Shown here piece by piece: positions 22,854 through 35,045 of a DNA stretch of 64,000 nucleotides. The notes below the pieces were generated by a model that was not told the origin of the DNA, did no database searches, and saw only the letters and a list, made by a program, of their open reading frames with translations. The stretch lies in NCBI GenBank assembly GCA_914767715.1, contig OU612066.1, positions 749,001 through 813,000 of the forward strand, read 5' to 3'. This stretch comes from Membranipora membranacea. Taxonomy: Eukaryota; Bryozoa; Gymnolaemata; Cheilostomatida; Membraniporidae. Each line of letters starts with the position of its first letter. The first letter of the stretch is position 1. A program made the position numbers and the translations under genes.

Positions 22854-25800
22854 ATGCAGCACCTAGATGAGTCATGTGGCCTCTACAATGGTACTGCCGC
22901 CACTCCACAGGTAATTGTTGCCTGTGATATCATATACCGCGCAGTAAGAGCTTGTACAGTTTTTATCGTTGTTTATGTTGAGTTTTTTTTTTTCTCATTT
23001 CTGTTCGTAAAGCGCTGAATTTCACTTAGGAAAATGGTTAATTGTTTAAAAATCAAATGTGAGGCAACTCGAAGAATAACATTGTAGCCTCGCCCATATG
23101 CCCTACAATATCACAGGTTTAGGACAGAGACACTTATTTCTGTGTGTATGTTGGTTTATTGTTTGGTAGAGGGGAAGGGGAAGCGATTACTATATACTGC
23201 TGTAGTTTATATATACTTTTCATGTAATTCTTGATAACATGATACTGGCATAGATTGCTTCTTGTTCTAATTCTCAAGCTGCCAATGCCATGGCAGCTGT
23301 TTCTAATGTACTAGGATATCACGTTCACAGCCAGCCAATGCTGACAGATTGTTGTTCATTCCAAGCTATGAGAGAGATATGGTTATAGTGGTTGCCACTG
23401 CAAACTCTAGCCTACTGATGGCACGACTATTCCATGTGGCACCACCCACACTCTCTCTCTCTCAGATAACCTTGTTAGTCATATTCATCACAATCATACA
23501 GTGGCTGAGAAATTATAATAATTGGCACCAGTTGACTTTGTTGGTTTGCCTCTGATCTATTTATCTGAGTTCATGAAAGGCTGTGAGAGGTTTGGTCTGT
23601 TATGCCGGGCAGTGAACTGAAAAGTAACTGGGATATCTGGATTCAATAACGAGTCATGCTCTTGATTTCCAGGTTTCCATCTCTGCTGCCATCAATGGCA
23701 CCTACACATCAATGAGCGCTCTTCTGACAATCTGTCTGAACTCCCTACTTATTATATCGATAGTGAAGTCACCCAAACTAAGGACTCATCCTAACGCCTT
23801 CCTTATAAGTATATGTGCTAACGGACTCGTACTATCTGTGTGTATGCTACTGGATACACTTACTACTTGTCTCAGCCATCTACATAGTCATCAGATAACC
23901 TGGCTTATGTCCCTACAGGTAAGTCGGAGTCTACCATTTCTACTTTCCATCAAACTTTTGTCAGTTTCATCCATTTTTTTTCAGTTTCATTCAACTGTTT
24001 AGTTGAGCTAGTTGTGGGCTGACTAAATGAAATCTACTAGCACCTTATTTTGTCAAGCTGAGGTGGAAGTCTGTATGAAATAAAGATGGTGAGTGAATTT
24101 TTTCTAGCTATTAAGTTAACTACTTCAACCATGCGGGAAATGGCGATAATTTCCTCCTGCAAATGCTTTACTCCTCCACAGTAGATTTCAATCATACTCT
24201 TACCAATCTGACAGGCAGCTTGCCTGTGAATCACAATATGCAGTCGGACATTGGAAGGTGCGAGAATATTCCATTATATTGTGACTAAACATAATATGCA
24301 TATGGTGTGAAAATATGACTGCAGAAGTTGTTGTTTGACATGCTTTGGGGATTACAGAGGGAAATGTCAATGTTGTTCAGAAGATTCAGTATTCTCCGAT
24401 GTTTTTCATTACAAAGATTGGAGATGTTTCTTCCCCCCTCCCTTATTGAGTCCAATTTAGATTTCTACTACAACCAAAGAAACAAATCAGGGTTGATATA
24501 AACTAATTAAAGATTGACACGCCATATATCACTGTTTTCTAAAGGATTGTATTTTACCATGTGAATTTATAGTACATGTGAATATTAGATTGTGCTCCTC
24601 AGTCCCCACCATGAGATAGGATAGGGCATATTAACATCACTCTTACAAAGGTCTAACTCATACACGTGACCATTGACCTGATATCACTGGGAATTCCAGA
24701 AAATTGCATTGTGGGATTATTATTAAAAACACCCTATTTGATATTGTACTACGACAAATTGACCATACAATAAAACATACAAAGGAAAAGAAAGAAATTT
24801 TAAGTATTACTGATGTCTAATATTATTATTATATTTCTGTAGAATTGTGGGTTGTACTGTTGTCTGATGAATTACTGGCTGGCCTTTATGAGTATCGGAT
24901 ATTACCGTAATACAGTCATAGATAATCCAATCATGGCTGAGCAACTCAGGAGTAGACTCATCACTAAGTAAGTACAATACAATCATAAATATAAGTTACT
25001 CAGTGTATGTCGAGAGAATAACACCATTCCGAACATTGGTATCATACAATGGAGCATGGATTAATTGTTTTGAGCCTTGTAGTTAAAAGCAGCTAACAAT
25101 TTGCAGCTACATTAATAATTGCCGATCAGGTCAAAACACTTAATATTGTGATGGTTTGTACCAATACAATCCCCTGCTGGCGTTAAGCATCGGTCAATTT
25201 TGATCCCATGGGTTCTAATAAATCTTGTCTGAATTTTGAAGAAAAAGCAAATCAATTTGAAATTCCTTAGACGTTGAGAATAAGTTATAAAAGTCAAATT
25301 TTTGAGAATAAAATCCACCCAAATTCCACGTCAGAATTCGATTAATTTTATTAGATTGTTGTGTTTATGCTGGCTGTTGAGCGGAAGTCTGACAGTGATG
25401 TTTGGTGTTATACACGTTCTACTTCTGACTGGCAGTGAAGGATGGTGCGTCATCAACTCTCATCATCAACTCGTTCTCTTCAATATGTATGAAGTGGCTC
25501 AACATAGTCAAACCAGGTATAGAACTGATAGTATCAAAAACTATTTGTGATGTGTCCATTTCTTTGTGTTTTGTTGTTGGAAACAAATAAATCGGATGCA
25601 TGACAACGCCAAGTATCAGAGCTGTTAAGCTATGTTGTTTCTCTAGTTGTGCCACCAATGTTATTGACGAGACAACTCCTGCTACTTTTCTTAATTGGCA
25701 ATGAATGATACAATCGGAAATGTTTAATATATAAGTGTACATTGTCTAGCTATTCATATGTGTATGCATCATTGACATTCCTGGTAATATTCGGTACCCT

Positions 25801-27270
25801 TGTACATGCATAGAACGTCATTGAACGTTTTATTGTTGTTCCTTTCTGCCATCATAGGATGTAGTAATATTCCGAACTTGCCCGTGTACTTGCGTGGCCC
25901 TGTCTGTGTCTGGTCACTATCTGTTACTCTTATTTAGGATTGTATCACACTACATACTGTTGGTGTTTGTTATAACGCTTATGGTGCTAGCTGTGGCAGG
26001 AGGAATCATTATCATGACTTACTGTACTATACTACAATGTCCTAAAAACTTTATCTGCACTGCTAAGAGAAATAAAGTGTTCCCTGTTAACCCAGCCGAG
26101 ACCAGCTCAGACCGTGAGTAGATCAGAGAGCTTATAACATTCATATAATGATGTAAAACGTATATATATATATCTATATTGCACTATACATTTATTCAAA
26201 ACGTTTACTACTCGTTTTCCACCTTAAACCACTGCTGACACAGCTAGGCTTTGCCCAGCAGAGCCACCAGTCTAAAACTTAAATGGAGAGTTGTGGCATC
26301 AAAACAGCTAGCCAGTAGCTTTACATGGAGTTATATGAGCTCTCAAAATGTAGGGAGTATTCTTCCCCAGCTATCCGCCATGATTGATGACAAAAGATGA
26401 CACTGACCAATCAGGTGCCTTTAAAATGTAGCTGAGATCCAATACTTGAAGATTGATAGATGAATAGAGAACATTTTGTCCACAAACATATTCTCTGAAG
26501 TTTCCTTGTCCTAATCAGCATTGGCAGAGATTAAGATTTAACACTTTTACACCTCTTCATATCGGTAAATTTTAGGGGCAAGCTTGGGTAACCTGATTTA
26601 CAGGCCCACGGCCAACCCTGCTATTCAGATTTGTCATGAATTAAGCTAGGACAGGTCACCAATGATAAATCTGACCTTATTAAACTGCCTCTCCACTGAG
26701 CTAATAATATACTTTCTTTCAGATGAGATCCTCGGTGTTACTAACATACCAGTGCCGATGTGGTTTATTATGAAATCTGCAGCCAATAATATACACAACA
26801 TGCATCCTTATGTAACACAGCAGTCGAGTAGTCGGACTACAACTGCAGTACCTAGTCAGCTATTTACCACACAGTCGTCACGATCTCCCCTCCGAGGATC
26901 TGATTGTGATGAGTTTACTGCTCTCAGCATAACATCAGATAATAACTTAACTCCTCCAGGTGCCGAGACTGTTAATATGGATCATCGCCTGTCAGCATCT
27001 ATACCTTATCAATCAACTAAACTCAGCAACGCTGCTAAAAACATTGTTGTTATGATGGCTATTTTCGTTACTTGCTCAACACTGCTGTTTCTTTGTGGAA
27101 TTCCAAACCTATTCTCAGCTATGCATTGCCACAAACGATCAATTCTAGTTACCATATCCAAGTCAATATTTTATATTAACGGATATTCTTACCCAGTGTG
27201 GTATTTGTTTTGTACCCGGAAAGTCAGAAATGTTATCTGCAGGGCGGTATACCACCACCAATGGACTTAA
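22854..27270 (+). CDS. Orphan rhodopsin-type (class A) G-protein-coupled receptor, complete
   Basis: Six exons join in phase: 22854-22910, 23673-23918, 24843-24967, 25355-25516, 25938-26113, 26723-27270; 1314 nt, 437 aa. The N-terminus has two N-G-T glycosylation sites. TM1 carries the conserved N (LTICLNSLLIISI) and TM2 the conserved D (SVCMLLDTL). TM3 (LYCCLMNYWLAFMSIG) is followed by YYRN instead of D-R-Y. TM4 has W (LLCLCWLLSG). TM5 is YILLVFVITLMVLAVAGG. A long Ser/Thr-rich third intracellular loop of about 120 residues follows. TM6 ends FLCGIPNLF (proline kept), and TM7 reads GYSYPVWYLFC where N-P-x-x-Y is usual. The layout is that of a class A receptor, but two activation switches are altered. 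The ligand cannot be inferred. AATAAA lies 20 bases after the stop. The last exon has a broken copy at 49021. Confidence 0.85.
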
Positions 27271-27290
27271 CAGGGCAATATATAGCCACC

Positions 27291-27296
27291 AATAAA
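27291..27296 (+). promoter_or_regulatory. GPCR polyadenylation signal
   Basis: AATAAA 20 bases downstream of the GPCR stop codon, in sense. Confidence 0.6.
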
Positions 27297-27799
27297 GATT
27301 GTTTAGTTGTTTGCTGAGATATATGGGTTCGCGTTTAAGTTGTTTTGTGTTAGTAAAGTTGGCCCAAAACAGAATATTATGCAACGATGTTTTATATTAT
27401 ATGTATATTGTATTATATTTGAGATATCATCACATTTTTATTTATGGAGCAAACAGCTGTCTGATCACCCAACAAGGGTTTCTTTTTCAATTTTGAGATC
27501 ATTTCTATGGAATTTGCTATAAATTTTATTATTCATATAGGTGTCAATGCAATGCTAAACCTTTTTCATAGAGTTTTGAAATAGAACAGAGTTTTCACCA
27601 AAGCTCCCCAGTTCTTACGTACACTCAGCTTCCATCACCTCAGGACAGCTGATATGACATTCGGGGAGGAAAGGCAAGACACATGTACTATTTTTTTTGT
27701 CATAAAGCGGGATTTTTAACACGGAGTTTTATGTCCTGGAATAAAAGTAAGTATAGGCCTAAAATAAATAATATGCAATCAACTCCTTTGATGGTCACG

Positions 27800-28594
27800 C
27801 TGGTCACTGATCATTTAGAGTATGGTAAAATGACTGGCACAGACTAGAAAAGTCAGATGAGGTTATTGTCGTCATTGCTCTTAGTAATTTATTAAATATT
27901 TATACAAAAGTCCTAGCGACATCTTTCTCATTGTAATCTGCAGGTCAATAATATCAGAAGGTTTTGTGTTAAAATCGAAAAACTGTGAAACCCTGTCGGA
28001 ATAATTTGAATAACATCCCTAGTTGACAGAATCTCTTACTGTCATCTATGTCAGATATCAATATCTCATTATGATCAGTAGGGTCAGCTATTATAAATAA
28101 GCCCAGCCAGTTTTCCCTTGTGTAAGCTTATAACATATCACTTATTCAGCTCTGTGATAATTTGGACATATAAGAATGTGATATTTTGTTGAATTTAAGT
28201 CTCGTCCCATCAGGATGGGCAAAGATTAATGATTGATCTTGCTGGAAAGTAAAACCACAGATGAAAACTATTCAGGAGTCTACAATATGAGGAGTGTGCC
28301 GCTTTCAATAGATAATAATCCATACAATGTTTAATAGATGAGCCAAAAGATCAGAAGAGTACAAAGTTTTGTCCTGTTACAATAATAGAATTATTTAGGA
28401 TCTTAATTATGTAAATAGAAGATAACATAATAGGAACTTATTGATCCAGTACCCAGTAGCAGAGCCAGTGGCAAATTTAATATTTTAATTCAGAAAACGA
28501 AATCCACAGTATAACATGAATTGAAAATATCACTTTTGAACTCTTGATCAGCTGACTTGATGGAGGGTTACTCCTGTTCAGACTGAGCGATAGG
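27800..28594. other. Non-coding flank of pentraxin-PAN gene 1
   Basis: No exon seen. Parts are conserved in unit 2 (around 37370-37768), especially the last 150 bases before the start codon, which suggests that the promoter was copied with the gene. No exact element can be named. Confidence 0.4.
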
Positions 28595-31133
28595 ATGGAC
28601 ACCTTTATCTTAATGGTCTGGGGAGTAAGTCTGCAGGCAAACTTTTGGTTTCGTGGTAAGTTTATTTCATCAGAACAAAAAATCCTCTACAAATATGCTT
28701 ATTATATATTAAGCATAATAATAAAATGATAATGATTTATATTATAAACATATGACTGTGATGAAATCTGGTATATCTGTATTTTTCTCTGTCTACCGCT
28801 CTGCCACATCATATGAGGTAGTGGGGTGTAAGTAATACACCACTCTGGAACAGAATTTATATAATTTTATTCCGTATTTGACCCTTTAGGTGCTGACGCT
28901 GTCCCCACACAACTGGCTGTGTATGAGCAGGATTATTCTATAGATGAGTATTTATATGCTACAAACTTACCAGAAATGAGTGAGTTCACGATCTGTATGT
29001 GGTTCAATGGGCTGAAGGCTGTTGAGAATCTTGATCATTACATCAGCGTCTCCACCACAGGTAAATGGTAAAGGTCTTGCTGCTAAGTTGTTTTATTTTG
29101 TCCAATTGTTGATTAAGAGAACATAACCATTTGTAACTCTCGAGTCCTATAATATCATAACAAAGCAACAAAAAGTGGCCGCTTTAGGCAAGGTTTTCTA
29201 GGAGTCCACCTAAACTTTGATTATATAGAGGAGTAAAATCAGAAGTAACTCATAAACAAAATTTTAAAAAGAGAATCGATTTGACGATCATTATCTTACT
29301 ATTTTAGCGACATCCAATGAAATGATTATCACAACGAGTTGGGGAGGACCTCGCAAGCTGGTTTTTAGGATTTCAGATTCTGCAAACACTCTTACTGACT
29401 ACTCTACTGAGGTGATCGATGAGGACGAGATGAATGAGAGAATGATGGGATGGCATCGACACTGCTTCACATGGAAAAGTGGTGCTGACTTTAAGGTAAA
29501 ACAGATCAATTTATGTTATTACTGAAGGAAGCTAAAGAACAGCACGTGTTTTTTATTATACTTCTTCCAAAAATCCCCAAAATTGCTCAATGATTCAGCC
29601 TTGATTTTATGAAACATTGCGTCATGACGTAAATCCATGAGATAGCAGGAAATTTCAATTTTAATGATTGAGTGTACCTATCAGAAGATTCAATTAAATT
29701 TGTTGTGCTAAATTTCATATTATCCTAGACAGGACACTAAAAACAAGAAACTGGTGATGTTCATGATCACAAGACAAGCGGCTACATTCTTGCAATATTA
29801 GCAAGAAATAAATGCTGCCACTTTCATGATTTAATTGACTGCAGACTTTGTTTAACTCCACAGTGGTACACGACGGTGTCAGACGAGACTAAACTTGAGG
29901 AATATCAGTATATGACTACAGGAACTCACACAATCAGAGAGAACGGCAATCTGGTTCTGTTCCACGATCAGGATAGCACATGTAAGTGCATATGTTTATG
30001 TTACTATGTAAGTCAGTGTGGCTCGGGCTCTAGGGTGTGACACAGACTATAGGGTAAGTTTGGTTGGTCACACAGTCTAAAAGGTGGGTCAAAGTTTACG
30101 ACACTCCTGATGATAAATTTGTATGACTACATGACTGGTAGTAGGAGAGCAGGATCCAGATAATATTTTCTGTATCAGTATAAGTAATTAGTATAGACAG
30201 TGTTCTGAGCTCTGATGCATATTAATATTAATATTAATGTAATAAGTTAGGGCTAAGTGTTGAAGTTGTCCCCAGTCGGACTGTTAATGTAATAAATAAT
30301 AAAATCAACTACAAACCATAAAAAGCTCTTTTCAGAGAAAATAAATACTCAGTCAGGTTGTTGGTTGGCCAGAAATGAGATGGATTACCGATAGTAACAC
30401 TAGCGTTTGCTTTGCTGATATTTTAATATTATATTTTGATGTAGTGGGAGGTTACGCTTTGTCCCAGCTCACAGAGGCTCGTGTAGCTTGGTTTAATATG
30501 TGGAGCTATGAGATGCCTCTCCAACAGCTCAATGCCCTTACTTGTGCATCTGATGGTGATGTCATCACTCAGCTTGATATGCAGTTTGGAGGATCTAGTG
30601 AATTCACACATGAGACGTTCAGCTGCGAGGGTATGTATAATACAACTATGCTATGTATCATGAATGATTAAAACTAATTATAGACATTTGATACACGCAG
30701 ATTTTACTAGAGAAAAAGTTTTACCAAAACAAAACAGCAGACAGGGAGTTGAAAGCAGAGACCAAAACCCAGCATGCCAAAGAAAGACCTTAGTTGTGTA
30801 TGATGTCATATAATCTCATATTTTATACTTGCAGTAGTACCTGATCTTCCCCGAATTATGGACGACTCCAAACAGAGCATGACAATGTGCAAACGAGTTG
30901 GAGCCAAATTGTCAGGTTATACATTCCTTAGTATCTCCACCAAACAGGTGTCTGCGTGTGTCCTGGCATGTACAGCAAGAGAGCACTGCCGCTCTGTTAA
31001 CTATAATGTCTTGTCCAAGGGTTGTGAGCTTAATAGCATCGATCATACCAGTTACTTAGCGTATGCTGGTAACTTTGATGATCAGCTGGATCAATTTAAT
31101 CTATTCTTTAGCAATGGGTACTGTATTAACTAA
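28595..31133 (+). CDS. Secreted pentraxin-like plus PAN/apple domain protein, copy 1
   Basis: Six exons join in phase: 28595-28655, 28890-29060, 29308-29495, 29864-29981, 30445-30630, 30835-31133; 1023 nt, 340 aa. Exon 1 encodes a signal peptide (MDTFILMVWGVSLQA). Exons 2-5 form a pentraxin/concanavalin-type jelly roll of about 210 residues: SEFTICMWFNGL, then GWHRHCFTWKS, which matches the pentraxin signature H-x-C-x-[ST]-W-x-[ST] except for Arg at the first His. Later come NGNLVLFHDQD and ARVAWFNMWSYEM, equivalent to the family's G-x-x-x-x-x-N-M-W segment. Exon 6 encodes a PAN/apple module with Cys in CKRVG, CVLAC, EHCRSVNYN and GCELN. Pentraxins bind ligands with calcium; PAN modules bind proteins or sugars. 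Extracellular lectin-like action is inference. It faces CAP gene 1 tail to tail. Confidence 0.88.
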
Positions 31134-31959
31134 TTTATTGATGAGACGTTTCAGTAGATGTCAAGCAACTCAAATTCCTGCAAATTGGAGAAAGACTAAC
31201 TACCTGATTATTAAGGAGGTGAAGAGATAGGAAAGATCCAAGAGTTGTCCTCTCTATGTCAAAATCTGGATGACTCCTGCCTTGCATCCAGCATAGTTTA
31301 GACTGCCAATTATTCACTAATACTCTCATTCACAGATTTTACACTATTGATATCACTTGAACATAAACATAAACGTGAACAAAATTGTAGATTATATCAT
31401 TGATTTGCTGCTAAACGCATCACTGTTTTTATATCTATCCTCATTATGTGATTGTAACCATGGAAGTTGCGCTTGGCGTTAGTAGGATCTGGTAATCGGT
31501 AGCGTTCATGATATATTTACCGCTTTATCTAATAAGCTTTCTTTCTAACTGTGAGTCATTGCTTTCCCTACAATGGTGGAAGCTTTTCACCCATTTACTG
31601 TCACTGGTCACCCTATATTGACATTTCATCACATACATTACATGTCGACATTGTTTTCTGTGGTATCAGAGATTTCATTTTTCAGTTGCATTTTTCAGGC
31701 ATACTATTATCATTTTTGGCATTCTAAATTTAGCCAGATGTGATCCTGACTAGTCAACATTTGTAATTGCTCAATTACTATTGGATTTTCTATTCCCCCA
31801 TAATGTGTGAGTTTGTATCAATCGTAATGTTTAATGTTAATTTTATTTGCTATGTAATAGCATAACATTTCCATACAGAGCCATACTGGAGATGGTAAAT
31901 AAAATTCTCAGCACTCTAATACCTGCCTCCTTCACGGGATTAAACAAAACTATTCGATG
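31134..31959. other. Gap between pentraxin-PAN gene 1 and the LINE tail
   Basis: The first 200 bases are the 3' region shared with copy 2 (41674-41860). The rest is AT-rich with no gene seen. Confidence 0.4.
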
Positions 31960-32170
31960 CAATGATTTTATTTTTGAACAGAGCTAGAAGCATTTTATAA
32001 AAACAGCTGATGCTCCAACAAACCCTCTTTTTAATCACATTTTCAGAAATCAATGTAGAACATCTTCTCGCTGCATCACTATCGTTAGACCTAATCTATG
32101 TAGGGCCAGAAACATGCCAAGTCCTTTTTCCCTTGTTTTAAGACTCATTATAATAATCTCTGCTCCGATA
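31960..32170 (+). mobile_element. LINE 3' fragment, unit 1 copy
   Basis: This matches 44605-44800 in unit 2 (for example GATTTTATTTTTGA near 31965 and CAGTGTAGAACATCTTCTC-like sequence near 32052). The unit 2 copy has an open frame that resembles the post-RT region of CR1/Jockey-type LINEs. Here the frame is broken and most of the element is absent. Confidence 0.6.
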
Positions 32171-32253
32171 TTTTTCACCAAACATTGTAACCATTCACTT
32201 TTATCAACACAATGATATCAGATGCAAACAAAAAACTTGAATGTAAACTTAAA

Positions 32254-32815
32254 GACTGCGGAAGAACCACAGCAATATATAATCTGGCAGCTAGTTCTTT
32301 TCACATTTAGAAAATTCAGAGCACTTCTGGGTAAAAACTATGTATAGTGATAAAAATTCTTCTCCCTTCTCATCTATGAGCTATGAGGTATCCACGGGGC
32401 CTAGTGCTGTGCCAACCTAATAAGCTACCTCTTCAAAAGACTTTTTATTACCATTCTTTTCCACTTGATTTCAAAATAAATATAGTTCCCTTGTAAGGAG
32501 ACTTTTTACAATAACAGATAATTCATTTATTAATTTATACAGTTCTCTCAAGTGGATAGAAGTAATAGTTCATTGGGCTGGTACAGCACCAAGCGCCATG
32601 GATACCATATAGCTCATAGATGAGAAGGGGGGACAATTTCTAACACTATACCTTATTTTTAACCAGAAGTGCTCTGAATTTTCTAAGTGTGAAAATATTG
32701 CATAACTACTGCAGATCTAGCTGCCAGACAAGTTATTTCTAATTTGCTTTAATTATAAACTTTTAGAAAACCAGCTCAATAAATAAATAAATATTGTTGT
32801 GGTCCTTCCGGAGTC
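32254..32815. mobile_element. MITE with long inverted repeats, present only in unit 1
   Basis: The ends GACTGCGGAAGAACCAC and GTGGTCCTTCCGGAGTC are inverted repeats. Longer internal arms (about 32280-32425 against 32570-32740) also pair, including TTCTCATCTATGAGCTAT against ATAGCTCATAGATGAGAA and GAAAATTCAGAGCACTTCTGG against its complement. No coding. The matching place in unit 2 near 45060 lacks it, so it inserted after the duplication. No clear target duplication seen. Confidence 0.7.
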
Positions 32816-33154
32816 ACTAACAGTATATAGCCTCCACACTTTGGATGAAATACAAAAGCATTCAAATTATTTTTAAACTCATTACCTCTGACAATTTAAA
32901 CTATTTTCTTTTAGGTCAACTGGTATACATTTCATCTATTATTTTATTTAATACATGCTATTGACAATTGATTGTTTTGCTGATTCAACTGAATATTATA
33001 GACCAAGGGAATCAAAAACAGTGATAAGTTGTGAGATGATTTAGGAACTCAGTAGCTGAAATGAAAATTATTGTGTATTTTGTCGGGCAATGTGTGATTC
33101 AGGCTCTATGGGTAAGTCTGGGTTCTCTTGTTTTTTCCTGGCAGACACCCCACC

Positions 33155-35045
33155 TTATCTAGCGAATGGCTTCTGTCCAATCCTGTTACCACTACAAGTA
33201 TAGGTTCAAATAAATATATGAGACTTATTAAAGGATTCGCCACTACAAGTAAAGATTCAATTAAATAGGTGGTTCTGTATGAAACCTTTTGAAGTTCCTT
33301 CATACAGGTGCTCTGTCAAACCTATAATTTTCAAATTCATCACAGGTATATGATTATATGATATCTATTCTCTTATCCTATAATTTTACTAACTTTAGAA
33401 TAACAGTCTATAGATTATTATATGGCAATAAATACAATGAATTTATGCAGCTTTCTAATCTGTTCTCATGAGGACGGAATTCATTCATGATGTACATTGA
33501 CCTAATAGATTTATTCAGTTATCTCTCCAGTAGGATATAATATAGACATAATATACTTACGCAGGGTTGTAGTTACACACAGAGATGGTGAATGAGTCTC
33601 GGCCTGAACCACAGTCCTTCCAAGCACAGCCTACTCGTGTAGTTTTATCCCAGGCCATCTGTGTGAAATGTCCAATCTGGAAAAGATTCGACCATGTGAT
33701 GGCGGGAGTTGTGTTCAGGTTGTAATGATCTATCTCATTCCACCAGCTGTTCAAGATGGCCTCCCAGCTATAGCTTCCTGCTGGAAAACTCCAGTACAGA
33801 TTCTCGCCTACGAAATGTTAAACAAAGTGTCAGAGACAAGGGATGGCCATCATTGGGTTGGAATATTATATCTTCCATGATAAGCGCCTTTGATGACAAA
33901 TTCTGCAATTTTAATTGATTGTCGCACACGGAATATGTCATGTTGATGCTGTTATCTCTATGCCATATCTGTCATATATTATCTTAGCAAAGTCATATAT
34001 ATATATATATGACCCATCTAAGTCATATATATGTCACATCCAAATCATAGCTATCTCATCTCAAAAACTTGTTATGTGAAACAGATTCACTCATTTCTCA
34101 TAAAAGTTTATGAGCATTTTATTACACAACTAGGAGCCAGGAGGATTAATATAAGGATGGAATTTTAAACTTTAGGCCTTGATAGTGTACAGAAGTAGGC
34201 CTTGTTGACTCATACCGTAGTTTCCTTGGCTATGCTTGAATTGACATCTAGCAGCCCAGCTCTGTGCAGTCCTTGCCAAGCTATCATCCCACATCTATGA
34301 ACAAAAGGTTTATTTGTAAGCAGACAGTAATGCTGACTGATGATCTCCACTGGGATACATGACTGTATGTAATATTGTTAGTTGGACTTTTTATTATCAT
34401 CATAGCAGTTATCCTTTGGACTCTTTGGTAGACATTTATACACATTGTTGGCAGAATGAGAGGGAGTTCTTTGGTTACAACAATAGTTCTCCAATATTTG
34501 ATCCACTCCGTAGTTATGAACTATTTTTACCATCTACTCACAACCTTGTACCAATGGTTCTCGATCCTTCAATAACTTTTCTTAGAAAGTTAGTATAAGG
34601 AACTCACCATATGAGGCATGTGGGCAGCTGGTAGAGTACTTCTTAGATAATTGTGATGTTTCTCAATGAATTTGGTGGTATTAGAGTCCACAGCATCTAA
34701 ATAATCATCATAATCGTCTCAAAGCGCAAACTTAATACAGTGAGCTTAGGAATAAGGAATATTGACCAAAAAAGGTTTTGCTAAGGAACTCAATATTAAA
34801 CGTTATACAAGCTTGTAAAAAGTCATGAAATGACGTTGAAAAAATAATTTGGGACAATTTTGTCTTCAGGCAAAGCGCTTTTACAGACATATTTATATTC
34901 CCCGTTATATCAGCAAGAAGTTAATCATTCTGGCCCAAAAAACCAGAGATGCCTCAAATATACAGAGTTGATGGTTTTCACACTTACCAACATGTGAGAT
35001 GAAGCTAACTGCTGCAAGTAATACTCCGATATACAGAGCTGTCAT
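33155..35045 (-). CDS. Secreted CAP-superfamily (SCP/TAPS) protein, copy 1
   Basis: Five minus-strand exons join in phase: 35045..34988, 34696..34608, 34294..34216, 33807..33561, 33191..33155; 510 nt, 169 aa. Exon 1 is a signal peptide (MTALYIGVLLAAVSF). The CAP domain fills the rest. Helix 1 has FIEKHHNYLR (the conserved His) and then MWDDSLARTAQSWAARC. GENLYWS supplies the conserved Glu region. SWWNEIDHY is followed by GHFTQMAWDKTTRVGCAW (the CAP1 signature with the second His) and SVCNYNPAGN (close to CAP2). It is short with no C-terminal extension, like single-domain family members such as plant PR-1 or GAPR-1. CAP proteins occur in mucus, reproductive fluid, defence secretions and some venoms; the role here is not known. 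It is convergent with pentraxin-PAN gene 1. Confidence 0.88.

Noticed and set aside
33668-33918. Plus-strand frames over CAP exon 4
   Set aside because: Antisense shadows of the CAP exon, whose domain motifs are on the minus strand.
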